Assembly: GCF_024171785.1 (NCBI RefSeq)
Contig: NZ_JAMTCK010000020.1
Location: 1-64,000, forward strand
DNA: 64,000 nucleotides
Direction of reading: 5' to 3'
Origin: Goodfellowiella coeruleoviolacea
GTDB lineage: Bacteria > Actinomycetota > Actinomycetes > Mycobacteriales > Pseudonocardiaceae
In this document: piece after piece, positions 55,991 to 63,988 of the stretch
How the letters are laid out: each line of letters opens with the position of its first letter
How positions within the stretch are numbered: position 1 is the stretch's first letter
Position numbers and translations under genes: made by a program
Notes under the pieces: generated by a model
Told to the model about the DNA's origin: nothing
Seen by the model: the letters and a program-made list of their open reading frames with translations, nothing else
The model's database searches: none

Positions 55991-57496
55991 TCACCCCGAG
56001 GTGGTGTTCGCTTCCGCCGGTTGGGCGGTGCCGGGGCCGGTGGCTGGCGCGGCCGCGGACCGCCGTGCGGTGCGCAGCACCAGCGCGGCGACCACCAGCG
56101 CGGCCAGCACCAGGCAGGCGCCAACGCGGAAGGCGAGCCGGTAGCCACCGGTCAGGGCGTCGGTCCCGGCGGTGCCGCCGGCCAGCAGCGCACTGGTGCG
56201 CGTGGCGGCCAGTGTGCTCAGCACCGCCAGGCCGAGCGAGCTGCCGACCTGCTGCATGGTGTTGAACATGCCGGAGGCCAGCCCCGAGTCCCCCGGTGTC
56301 GCGCCCGACATGGCCAGTCCGGCCAGTGCCGGCATGGCCAGGCCGAAGCCGAGCCCCAGCGGTACCGTCGCGGGAAAGACCTCGCTGAGGTAGGTGCCGT
56401 CCACCGAGACCTGCCCGAGGATGCCCAGGCCGCCGGCGATCAGGACGAGGGCGCCGAGCAGCACGGCGCGACCACCGAACCTGGCGATCAGGCGCGGGGC
56501 GAACAACAGCGACATCAGGCCGATGAGCAGCGACACGGGAACCACGCCGAAGCCGGTGCGCACCTCGTCGAAGCCGAGCACCCGCTGCATGTACAGCACC
56601 GCGAGGAACTGGAAGCTGAACATGCCGGAGATCATCAGCGTGTGCGTCGCCAGTGCTCCCGAGACGTTGCGGAACCTGAACATCCGGGGTGGCAGCAGCG
56701 GGTCCTCGGCCCTGGCCTGCCGCACGAGGAACGCCGCGAGCAGCACGAGGGCACCGAGGCCGAACACGAGCGTGTGGACGGAACCGAAGCCGTGGTCCGC
56801 CGCCGCGACGATGGTGTAGACGGCCAGCACGAGCGCGGCCGTGACCAGCGCGGCGCCGAGCACGTCGACGCTGCTGCCCTGGTTCGCGCCCTGCTCCGCG
56901 CGGAGGTGGCGGTGGGCCAGGACCGCCGTCGCCGCACCGATCGGCACGTTGACGAAGAAGATCCAGTGCCAGCTGGTGGTCTGCGTCAGCACACCGCCCA
57001 GCAGCAGGCCGAGCGTGCCGCCCGCGGACTGCACGAAGCTGTAGACGCCGATCGCCCTGGCCCGTTTCCCCGGCTCGGTGAACATGGTGACGACCACGGC
57101 CAGCGTGACCGAGGACGTCACCGCGCCACCCGCGCCCTGCGCGAAGCGGGCGACGAGCAGCGTGCCCGCGTTCTGCGCCAGACCGCAGAGCAGGGACGCC
57201 GCCGTGAAGACGACCAGGCCGGTGATGAACACCCGCTTGCGGCCGAAGAGGTCACCGAACCGGCCGGAGAGCAACAACAGGCCGCCGAAGGGGATCAGGT
57301 AGGCGTTGACCACCCAACCGAGGTTCGACGGCGAGAAGCCGAGACTCTCCTGAATGGACGGCAGCGCCACGTTCACGATGGTGCCGTCGAGGATCACCAT
57401 CAACTGGCCGGCGCACAGGATCGCCAGTGCCAGCCAGCGGGACACCTGGCCCGCCGGCGCGGGCATGGCCTGAGTGGACATGGCCTGAGTGGACAT
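55991..57496 (-). CDS. MFS drug exporter, DHA2/EmrB-QacA family
   Basis: A 501-residue, 14-helix exporter. Motif A is RFGDLFGRKRVFITGLV, motif C is VQSAGGTLGLLLGGVLTQ, and helix 1 contains MVILDGTIVNVALPSIQ, the DHA2 signature. It probably expels a lipophilic drug or dye. The first 10 codons are a perfect direct duplication: ATGTCCACTCAGGCC occurs twice (57496-57482 and 57481-57467). The start may be the first, second or third Met. No regulator is adjacent. Confidence 0.9.
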   Translation of the reverse strand: MSTQAMSTQAMPAPAGQVSRWLALAILCAGQLMVILDGTIVNVALPSIQESLGFSPSNLGWVVNAYLIPFGGLLLLSGRFGDLFGRKRVFITGLVVFTAASLLCGLAQNAGTLLVARFAQGAGGAVTSSVTLAVVVTMFTEPGKRARAIGVYSFVQSAGGTLGLLLGGVLTQTTSWHWIFFVNVPIGAATAVLAHRHLRAEQGANQGSSVDVLGAALVTAALVLAVYTIVAAADHGFGSVHTLVFGLGALVLLAAFLVRQARAEDPLLPPRMFRFRNVSGALATHTLMISGMFSFQFLAVLYMQRVLGFDEVRTGFGVVPVSLLIGLMSLLFAPRLIARFGGRAVLLGALVLIAGGLGILGQVSVDGTYLSEVFPATVPLGLGFGLAMPALAGLAMSGATPGDSGLASGMFNTMQQVGSSLGLAVLSTLAATRTSALLAGGTAGTDALTGGYRLAFRVGACLVLAALVVAALVLRTARRSAAAPATGPGTAQPAEANTTSG

Positions 57497-57768
57497 GGAA
57501 ATCCTCTTCTCGGGCGACGCGCTGTTTCCGGAGCCATCCTGTGCGACCGCCGCCGACCTCGGAAGAAGGCAGTTCCATGTCCCAGAGGCACACGGATGTG
57601 ACCGGTCACGCGGACAGGCGCGGAATTCCGACCCGTGGCAACCCGGAACAGTGTGGATGCGCCGCGGGCTGTTCCGACCCGGTGCTCACTGTCCACACAC
57701 ACCGGTGAGGGGCGCGGGGCGTCCTCCTGCCGTCAGTTCCCGTGAAGAGCTGACCTCCACGCCGCGGC
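57497..57768. other. Intergenic region with a doubtful small ORF
   Basis: 272 bases. On the plus strand a 43-residue frame (57577-57708) with a possible AAGG ribosome site contains PEQCGCAAGCSDP, but its third-position G/C bias is low for this genome, so I do not annotate it as a gene. The minus strand must hold the MFS promoter. Confidence 0.4.
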
Positions 57769-58398
57769 TCAGTCTTCGTGCAGGTCGGTCAACTCGCTGT
57801 GCAGGCGGTTGATCTCCCGCACGAAGTCCTTCACAAAGGACTCGTCAGCGACGAACCGCCCGACCCAGTTCGCGAACCGGACCGCGAACTCCTTCTCCGC
57901 GGCCACCACCAGGTCGTTGGGGTCCGCTGCCGGTGCCAGGCCGAAGTGCCGCGCCAACCAGTCGAGGTACTCCGCGTGGCGGTCGTACTCGCTCAGCTCG
58001 GCCTCGTCGTCCGAGTCGTCATCGTCCTCGTCGTCAAATCCGGCGTCGTAGTCCCCCACGTACAGCGCCTTGTCACACGCGAGCTGCTGGAACAGCTCTC
58101 GCAGGTTGCGGGCGACGAGTCCGATTCCGCCTTCGTCGCCGAACACCACGACGGGCAGGTCCGCCAGGTCCGCGCGGTCGTCGATCCGCCAGAGCGCGTA
58201 CTTCGACCCGCTCGCGTTGGCGTAGGCGAAGGAGCGGAAGCTGTCGAGGAACTCCGGGTCCTTCGACCAGGTGTCGATCCCGGTTGTGGCGCCGAACTCC
58301 GCGAGGTCGAACCCGGTCGAGATGTTCTCCCCGCCGATGCGGTCCTGCAACTCCTTGAGCAGGTTCAGCTCTGGCACGGGCGAGTAGGTGTCGGTCAT
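57769..58398 (-). CDS. SUKH/SMI1-KNR4-like immunity-superfamily protein
   Basis: A 209-residue, strongly acidic protein (a run of Asp/Glu around residues 120-134). The pattern YALWRIDDRADLADLPVVVF, then GDEGGIGLVARNLRELFQQL is that of the SMI1/KNR4 (SUKH) superfamily, many of which neutralise nuclease toxins in polymorphic toxin loci. It lies upstream of the MFS gene, not next to the Ntox44 toxin, so any pairing is uncertain. The ATG at 58398 is preferred over an upstream one at 58422. Confidence 0.75.
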   Translation of the reverse strand: MTDTYSPVPELNLLKELQDRIGGENISTGFDLAEFGATTGIDTWSKDPEFLDSFRSFAYANASGSKYALWRIDDRADLADLPVVVFGDEGGIGLVARNLRELFQQLACDKALYVGDYDAGFDDEDDDDSDDEAELSEYDRHAEYLDWLARHFGLAPAADPNDLVVAAEKEFAVRFANWVGRFVADESFVKDFVREINRLHSELTDLHED

Positions 58399-58433
58399 CG
58401 GACCATCATCGCGCAGCGCCACCCCGCGCTAAT

Positions 58434-58447
58434 TGGACTACAGTCCG
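58434..58447. promoter_or_regulatory. TetR operator, copy 1 (own promoter)
   Basis: TGGACTACAGTCCG, directly before the TetR ATG at 58451. Same palindrome as 59133-59146 and 59167-59180. Confidence 0.8.
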
Positions 58448-58450
58448 GTT

Positions 58451-59095
58451 ATGCCTCGTCACGGGAGTAGCGAACCACAGGCCGGTGTCACCAGCGGGAC
58501 CGACGAGTTGCTGACGCTGCGCACGTCACCCCCGAAGGAGCGGGCCGACGCGGCCCGCAACCGCGCCGTCGTGCTGGCGGCGGCGGCCGCCCTGTTCCGG
58601 GAGCACGGGGTCGAGTCGGTGTCGATGGACGCGATCGCCGCCGCGGCTGGCGTTGGCAAGGGCACCCTGTTCCGCCGGTTCGGCGACAAGGCGGGACTGG
58701 CCACCGCACTGCTCGACCAGCAGGAGCGGGCCCTGCAGGAGGCGATCCTGTTCGGCGCCGCCCCGCTCGGCCCCGGCGAGCCGGATGCCGCGCCCACTCC
58801 GGCCGAACGGCTCCGCGCGTTCACCAACGCCTACCTCGACTACGTCCTCACCCACCTCGACCTGGTGCGGATGTCCGAAACCGCCAGTCCCGGCGCGCGC
58901 TACCGGATCGGCGCGTACCGGTTCTGGCACCGGCACGTGTCCCTGCTGCTCGCCGGCCGGTCCGACCCCGAGGCCGACGCGCACGCGCTGCTGGCGGCGC
59001 TCGCCGCCGACCACCTGCACGCGGTCGTGGCGGACCTCGGCGAGGCGCGGGTGCGCCAGGCCGCGCTCCGGCTCGCGGACGCCCTCACCACCTGA
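58451..59095 (+). CDS. TetR-family repressor of the redox operon
   Basis: A 214-residue TetR protein. The HTH is VLAAAAALFREHGVESVSMD, AIAAAAGVGKGTLFRRFGDK, followed by a helical ligand domain. The ATG at 58451 is 3 bases after the operator copy; a TTG at 58433 would lie inside it. Two further copies of the operator flank the promoter of the next operon (59209 onward), so this protein most likely represses itself and that operon. A quinone or electrophile inducer would fit the target genes. Confidence 0.92.
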   Translation: MPRHGSSEPQAGVTSGTDELLTLRTSPPKERADAARNRAVVLAAAAALFREHGVESVSMDAIAAAAGVGKGTLFRRFGDKAGLATALLDQQERALQEAILFGAAPLGPGEPDAAPTPAERLRAFTNAYLDYVLTHLDLVRMSETASPGARYRIGAYRFWHRHVSLLLAGRSDPEADAHALLAALAADHLHAVVADLGEARVRQAALRLADALTT

Positions 59096-59122
59096 ACCGG
59101 AGGAGAAGCAGGATCCACCCGC

Positions 59123-59180
59123 TTGACTCAACCGGACCACAGTCCGTATGGTTCCCGACCATCAAACGGACCGTAGTCCG
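59123..59180 (+). promoter_or_regulatory. Promoter of the redox operon with two TetR operators
   Basis: A -35 TTGACT (59123-59128) and a -10 TATGGT (59147-59152), 18 bases apart, enclose the operator CGGACCACAGTCCG (59133-59146). A second operator CGGACCGTAGTCCG (59167-59180) lies downstream of the predicted start site. Binding at the first would block RNA polymerase directly. Confidence 0.8.
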
Positions 59181-59208
59181 ATTACTTGTCCGGTGGGAGT
59201 TCACACCA

Positions 59209-59838
59209 ATGTCTGATCTGTTGCACATCGCCGCCAGTCCGCGCGGCGACGCCTCGGAGTCGCTGCGCATCGCCGACACGTTCGTGGCGGCCTACCGGCA
59301 GGCCCACCCCGACGCGACCGTGCGGACCTGGAACCTGTGGGACGGCTCGCTGCCCGCGTTCGGGCCCGCCGCCACGGGCGCCAAGATGACCGTCTTCGGT
59401 GGCCAGACCCCCGAAGGTGAGCAGGGTGCGGCCTGGGCGGAGGTCCAGCAGGCGGTCAGCCGGTTCACCGCCGCCGACCGGCTGCTGTTCAGCGTTCCCA
59501 TGTGGAACGCGGGCATTCCCTACGTGCTCAAGCAGTTCATCGACGTGGTGTCCCAGCCGGGCGCCGTGTTCGGCGTCGACCCGCACACCGGCTACATCCC
59601 GCTGCTCGCCGGGCGCGGCATCCGGGCCACCGTGATCTACACCAGCGCCGTCTGGGGGCCCGGCCTCGGGTCGGAGTTCGGCAACGACTTCCAGTCCACC
59701 TACTTCACGGACTGGCTGCGCTGGACCGGGATCACCGACATCAGCGAGATCCGCTTCCACCCCACGCTCACCGGGGACGCCGACACCGAGCGCGACGCCG
59801 CCCACGCCGCGGCCCGCGACCTCGCCGCGTCGTTCTGA
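59209..59838 (+). CDS. FMN-dependent NADH-azoreductase / quinone reductase (AzoR-like)
   Basis: A 209-residue flavodoxin-fold oxidoreductase that reduces quinones or azo compounds by two electrons. Typical AzoR pieces: LLHIAASPRGDASESLRIAD for FMN phosphate binding, FSVPMWNAGIPYVLKQFIDV and YTSAVWGPGLGSEFGNDFQS. Length is normal. It is the first gene of the TetR-controlled operon, with GGGAG upstream of the ATG. Confidence 0.9.
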   Translation: MSDLLHIAASPRGDASESLRIADTFVAAYRQAHPDATVRTWNLWDGSLPAFGPAATGAKMTVFGGQTPEGEQGAAWAEVQQAVSRFTAADRLLFSVPMWNAGIPYVLKQFIDVVSQPGAVFGVDPHTGYIPLLAGRGIRATVIYTSAVWGPGLGSEFGNDFQSTYFTDWLRWTGITDISEIRFHPTLTGDADTERDAAHAAARDLAASF

Positions 59839-59849
59839 GCGCGGCCGCC

Positions 59850-60338
59850 ATGTCACTGTCCTTTGTGGAGGGTTTGGCGCTGGCGCGCGAACTCGGCGCG
59901 CGCGACCACCACCTGGCCGTGCTCGTCACCCTGCGGCCGGACGGCCAACCGAGCACCAGCGTGGTGAACGCCGGTGTGCTGGCGCACCCGGTCAGCGGAC
60001 GCGACGTCGTCGCGTTCGTCGCCCGAGGCGCCACCGCGAAACTGGCCAACCTGCGCACCAACCCGCGCGTGTCACTGGTCTTCCGCGCGGGCTGGGAGTG
60101 GGTCGCCGTGCACGGCCGGGCCGAACTCGCCGGGCCCGACGACCCGCTGCCCGGCCTGGGGCACGACGACGACCTGCGCACGCTGCTGCGCGACATCTAC
60201 ACCTCGGCCGGCGGGCACCACCACGACCTCACCGTCTACGACGAGGTGATGGCCGCCGAACGCCGCACCGCCGTGCTGGTCACCCCGACCCGCTTCACCA
60301 CCAACCCCCCTGGCACCGAGCACGAGGAGCACCCGTGA
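59850..60338 (+). CDS. Pyridoxamine-5'-phosphate-oxidase-fold (F420/FMN-dependent) protein
   Basis: A 162-residue split-barrel protein (HHLAVLVTLRPDGQPSTSVV, KLANLRTNPRVSLVFRAGWE, WVAVHGRAELAGPDD). Actinobacterial members bind F420 or FMN and reduce small molecules. The ATG at 59850 lies 11 bases after the azoreductase stop. Its stop overlaps the next start (GTGA), so it is part of the same operon. Confidence 0.85.
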   Translation: MSLSFVEGLALARELGARDHHLAVLVTLRPDGQPSTSVVNAGVLAHPVSGRDVVAFVARGATAKLANLRTNPRVSLVFRAGWEWVAVHGRAELAGPDDPLPGLGHDDDLRTLLRDIYTSAGGHHHDLTVYDEVMAAERRTAVLVTPTRFTTNPPGTEHEEHP

Positions 60339-61045
60339 GCACCGTCCCCCCGCCGCCACCCGGCGTCCTGCAGGTCTGGTCCGACCTGCTGTGCCCGTTC
60401 GCCCACCTCGCCCTGCACACGCTGCGCGCCGCGCGGGCGGCCCTGCCCGCCGACGACCCCGCCTCGGGTGTCCGGGTGGAGCACCACGTGTTCGCGCTGG
60501 AACTGTTCAACGGGCCGCATCCCCGGCGGGGCACCGACACCGAGGCGGTCGGCCTGGGGCAGGTCGCTCCCGAGGCGGGGTTCCGGGTGTGGGGCGACGC
60601 CGACGACCGCTACCCGCACACCGTGCTGCTGGCCGCCGAAGCGGTGCTCGCGGCGTCCGCGCAGAGCCTGGCCGCGGGGGAAGCCCTGGACGCGGCCCTG
60701 CGCACCGCGTTCTGGACCGACAGCCGCTCCATCGCCCACCGGCAGGTCATCCTGGAGGTGGCCGCCGAGGCCGCCGCCGCCGCACCCGAGTCGGGTCTGG
60801 ACCCGGCCCGGCTGGCCGAGGCGCTGGACAGCGGCCGGCACCGCGCCGAGTTGACCCGGGACCACGCCGTCGCCAGCACCGACGCCATCCCGACCAGCCC
60901 CACCTTCGTGCTGCCCGACGGCACCGCGGTGGCCAACCCGGGCGTGACCGTGCACTGGGAGGGCCCCTGGGCCGCCGGCTATCCCGTGGTCGACGAGCAC
61001 CGCCCGGAGGAGGTCGTCGACCTGCTGCGCCGCGCACTGAAGTGA
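60335..61045 (+). CDS. DsbA-family oxidoreductase-like protein (FrnE-type)
   Basis: A 236-residue thioredoxin-fold protein (WSDLLCPFAHLALHTLRAAR; then HRAELTRDHAVASTDAIPTS and PTFVLPDG). The usual CPWC-type site is reduced to a single Cys (LLCPFA), as in FrnE and HCCA isomerases, which suggests glutathione- or mycothiol-linked chemistry rather than disulfide formation. The GTG start overlaps the previous stop by 4 bases (60335-60338), and the stop overlaps the next start (61042-61045). Confidence 0.85.
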   Translation: MSTVPPPPPGVLQVWSDLLCPFAHLALHTLRAARAALPADDPASGVRVEHHVFALELFNGPHPRRGTDTEAVGLGQVAPEAGFRVWGDADDRYPHTVLLAAEAVLAASAQSLAAGEALDAALRTAFWTDSRSIAHRQVILEVAAEAAAAAPESGLDPARLAEALDSGRHRAELTRDHAVASTDAIPTSPTFVLPDGTAVANPGVTVHWEGPWAAGYPVVDEHRPEEVVDLLRRALK

Positions 61046-61779
61046 GTGAACCGGTGGGCGACGACGTGCTGCTGGACTGGCGGCACAACGTCGCGCTGCG
61101 CAGGATCGTCGTCGGCCCGCTGCGCACGAACTGCTGGGCCGTGCACCCGCCCGGCGAGCGCCAGGCACTGCTCGTCGACCCCGGCGCCGACGCCGGGCGG
61201 GTGCTCGACGCCGTGCGCGACCTCGACATCGTCGCGGTCGTGCTGACCCACGCGCACTTCGACCACGTGCTGGCCCTGCCGGAGATCACCCGCGCGCTGG
61301 ACGTGCCGGTGCTGGCGCATCCGGACGATGCCCCGGTCTGGCCGCACGAACTCGACCACCTGCGCCGCCACGGGCACTTCGACGCGGGCACCAGCACCGC
61401 CGAACTGCTCGCCGCCGACAGCGGGTCGCTGACGCCGCCACCAGACGCACCGCTGTGGGACGGACGGACCCAGCCCGTGCTGGAGGGGCTGCGGCTGCGG
61501 GTGGGCAGCCTGACCGCGACGGTGCTGCACACCCCCGGCCACACGCCGGGCGGGCTCACCCTGGCGCTGCCCGGTCACCTGCTCACCGGCGACACCCTGT
61601 TCCCCGGTGGGCCCGGCCTGACCGGCTGGCCCCTGTCGGACTTCGCCACCATCATGCTGTCGGTGCGGCGGCTGCTCGGGCACAGCCCGGACACGGCCGT
61701 GCACCCCGGCCACGGCCCCAGCACCACCGTGGGCAGGCAACGGCCCCACCTCGACGACTGGCAGCGGCGAGGCTGGTGA
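61042..61779 (+). CDS. Metallo-beta-lactamase-fold hydrolase (glyoxalase II-like)
   Basis: A 245-residue MBL-fold enzyme. Metal ligands: THAHFDH motif (HxHxDH) in VVLTHAHFDHVLALPEI, HTPGHTPGG, GDTLFPGGPG and the final HPGHGP. It resembles hydroxyacylglutathione hydrolases and would hydrolyse a thioester or similar bond. Last gene of the operon, GTG start with GTGA overlap. Together with AzoR, PPOX and DsbA-like proteins it suggests detoxification of reactive electrophiles. Confidence 0.9.
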   Translation: MSEPVGDDVLLDWRHNVALRRIVVGPLRTNCWAVHPPGERQALLVDPGADAGRVLDAVRDLDIVAVVLTHAHFDHVLALPEITRALDVPVLAHPDDAPVWPHELDHLRRHGHFDAGTSTAELLAADSGSLTPPPDAPLWDGRTQPVLEGLRLRVGSLTATVLHTPGHTPGGLTLALPGHLLTGDTLFPGGPGLTGWPLSDFATIMLSVRRLLGHSPDTAVHPGHGPSTTVGRQRPHLDDWQRRGW

Positions 61780-61805
61780 GCCGGCGCGGGGGCCGGTCGT
61801 CGACG

Positions 61806-62444
61806 TCAGTCGTTGCGGCCGGTCACCGCCACGGTCACGCCCAGGCCGATCATGCTGAGTCCGCCCACGCCGCCGACCACGGCCAGCCGCCGGGGCGAGC
61901 GGACGAACCAGCCGCGCGCGGTGGCCGCGGCCAGCCCCCACACGCTGTCCGAGGCCAGCGCGATGACGTTGAAGACCACGCCGAGCAGCAGCATCTGCCC
62001 GATCACGTACCCCTGGGCGGGGTCGACGAACTGCGGGAGCACCGCGGCGAAGAACACGATGGTCTTGGGGTTGGCCACGCCCACGGTGAAGCCCTCCCAC
62101 AGCGTGCGCAGGCCACCTCGCGCCGGGCCGTCGCCGGTGACCGCGCCGGGCAGCGCGCCGCGCTGCCGGATCGCCTTGACGCCCAGGTAGACCAGGTAGG
62201 CGGCGCCGACCAGCTTCAGCGCGGTGAACACCACGACCGAGCGCTCCACCACGGACCCGACGCCCAGTGCCACGGCCACCACGAGCACGTACGCGCCGAG
62301 CGTGTTGCCCAGCACCGTGGTCAGCGCGGCCCGCCGCCCCTGCGCCAGCGCCCGGCCGACCACGAACAGCACACTGGGCCCGGGGATGACGATCAGCAGG
62401 AACGACACGGCCGCGAACGCGAGCACCCGATCAGCAGTCAACAC
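61806..62444 (-). CDS. LysE/RhtB-family exporter
   Basis: A 212-residue membrane protein with six hydrophobic segments. Family signatures: LLIVIPGPSVLFVVGRALAQ with GRRAALTTVLGNTLGA near the N-terminus and VGVANPKTIVFFAAVLPQFV in the middle. Predicted to export an amino acid or similar compound. The start is a GTG at 62444; the next codon, a TTG at 62441, is an alternative. The gene converges with the MBL gene. Confidence 0.88.
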   Translation of the reverse strand: MLTADRVLAFAAVSFLLIVIPGPSVLFVVGRALAQGRRAALTTVLGNTLGAYVLVVAVALGVGSVVERSVVVFTALKLVGAAYLVYLGVKAIRQRGALPGAVTGDGPARGGLRTLWEGFTVGVANPKTIVFFAAVLPQFVDPAQGYVIGQMLLLGVVFNVIALASDSVWGLAAATARGWFVRSPRRLAVVGGVGGLSMIGLGVTVAVTGRND

Positions 62445-62528
62445 GCCGCTGAGCGTAGGCGCGTGCCGAGCCCCCGCCACCCGCTTTTCGCCCTCGGCTG
62501 GCTCAGCGGCTGTGATGGCGCGAGGTGG

Positions 62529-63209
62529 TCAGTCGGGTGTGCCGGTCAGGGTCTGGGCGTCCGCGACGGTGGTCTGCACGCGGCACCACGAGCCGTCGGC
62601 GAAGTGCAGCTCGACCATGCGCGGGCCGTGCCTGAGGTTGGGCACCATGGGCTGCTTCCAGCGCCGCACCCCGGCCAGCTCCTGGTGCGGCCCCTCGAAC
62701 TCGACGGTCAGCACGGCGTCCTCGGGGCGTTCGGTCAGCGGCGGTCGGCGCGCGGCGCGCACCATGTCCGTGGCCGCGCCGCGGACCAGCTTGCCCACGC
62801 CGCGCAGCAGGCCACCCACCGACCTGTCCTCGGCCAGGTCCGCGGTGAACCCGTCCAGCGCGTTCTCGCCCTGGCGCCGCGCGTCCCGCAGCCGGACCAC
62901 GGCGAGCCGGGACGGGGTGAGCACCAGGAAGGTGTCCGCGCCGGCCAGCGCCCGGTACAGGCGCACCGCCGTGCACGCGGGGTGCTCTCCGCGCACCGCC
63001 ACCCACTGGCCGGCCACGGGGTCGTCGCTGAGCAGCTCCGCGGCCCGCAGCACGGCGTTGGTCTCCTTGGCGGTTCCGTTCTCGTCCAGTCCCCCGACCT
63101 TGTACCTGCCGGCGGCGAGGTTCTGCGTGCACTCGGCGAACACCAGCACCTGTTCGCCCCGCGTCCACTGGCCGAGCCGGCCGAACGCGAGCTGCTTGGT
63201 CTCACTCAC
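62529..63209 (-). CDS. Hypothetical protein, ESX-associated
   Basis: A 226-residue protein without signal or clear membrane helix (LGQWTRGEQVLVFAECTQNL, LVLTPSRLAVVRLRDARRQG). The start overlaps the stop of the WXG100-type gene (ATGA), so they are coupled. Such genes accompany WXG100-PPE-like toxin candidates in actinomycetes; it may be a chaperone or immunity protein. No family recognised. Confidence 0.7.
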   Translation of the reverse strand: MSETKQLAFGRLGQWTRGEQVLVFAECTQNLAAGRYKVGGLDENGTAKETNAVLRAAELLSDDPVAGQWVAVRGEHPACTAVRLYRALAGADTFLVLTPSRLAVVRLRDARRQGENALDGFTADLAEDRSVGGLLRGVGKLVRGAATDMVRAARRPPLTERPEDAVLTVEFEGPHQELAGVRRWKQPMVPNLRHGPRMVELHFADGSWCRVQTTVADAQTLTGTPD

Positions 63210-63988
63210 AACGTGAACCCACGTTCCATGTTGTCGTTGTCGCGCCGGTTGCGTTGCGACTCACCGGTGGCGGCCTCGCCCGCCTCGGTGAGGCCCTGGT
63301 CAACCGCCAGGTCGCCAGCGCTCTGGCCAGCCTGCTTGTACCACTTGGTGCCGGTGAGACCGGTAACCGCGCGCACACCCACCGCCATCGGATTACCCCA
63401 CTTGGTGACCGCACCGGTCACGCCGGTCGCCCGCAGCGCCACCCTGACCCACAGCTTCTGCGACTTGATCAGCTGCTGGATGGTCTCGGACAGCTGCTTG
63501 ACCGCGCGCAGCGCCCGGACCAGCCACTGCAACGCCTTGCTGATCTGCGTGAGGATGCGGGACAGGGTGATGCTGATCCGCGCGGCCGAGGTGGCCCATG
63601 CGGCGGCGACCGAGGCCCCGGCGGAGATCACGCTGGTGGCCAGGGCGGCCAGCCAGGTGATGATCAGTCCCTCGACGAACTCCCGGACGATGTCGACCAG
63701 GATGTCCCACAGGCCCTCGAAGAAGTCGGCGACCTGTTCGAGGTGGCCCTTGAGCTGGGCGCAGCAGTCGGCCAGCGAGCGGAGGCCGTCCTGGAACTCG
63801 GTCATCTGCTGCTGGTAGGCGTCCGAGGCCGGTCCACGCCACTGCTGGGCCAGTGCCTGCTGTTCGCCGGCGTCCTGGTCGGCCACCTGCCTGACGAACT
63901 CCGCCATCCGGCCCCAGCCGGCCGCGGTCGCGCGCATCTGCTCGGGGTCGCCGGTGACCTGCTCGAACAGCGGCCGGAACGGCACCAT
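63206..63988 (-). CDS. WXG100-type helical protein (partner or carrier of a type VII toxin), start near window edge
   Basis: A 260-residue protein. The N-terminal 100 residues form a WXG100-like helical hairpin: QQWRGPASDAYQQQMTEFQD with the WxG motif. A long hydrophobic/helical part follows (IITWLAALATSVISAGASVA, then SLSRILTQIS-like helices and KLWVRVALRATGVTGAV). The ATG at 63988 is a reasonable start, but the frame stays open to the window edge, so the gene could begin further upstream. Its 3' end overlaps the next gene by 4 bases. The C-terminal part does not match a toxin domain I know. Confidence 0.7.
   Translation of the reverse strand: MVPFRPLFEQVTGDPEQMRATAAGWGRMAEFVRQVADQDAGEQQALAQQWRGPASDAYQQQMTEFQDGLRSLADCCAQLKGHLEQVADFFEGLWDILVDIVREFVEGLIITWLAALATSVISAGASVAAAWATSAARISITLSRILTQISKALQWLVRALRAVKQLSETIQQLIKSQKLWVRVALRATGVTGAVTKWGNPMAVGVRAVTGLTGTKWYKQAGQSAGDLAVDQGLTEAGEAATGESQRNRRDNDNMERGFTL

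Noticed and set aside
57577-57708. A 43-residue ORF with GCGCAAGC-type Cys cluster (PEQCGCAAGC)
   Set aside because: Third-position GC is clearly lower than in real genes here and the ribosome site is weak. Kept only as a remark in the intergenic entry.
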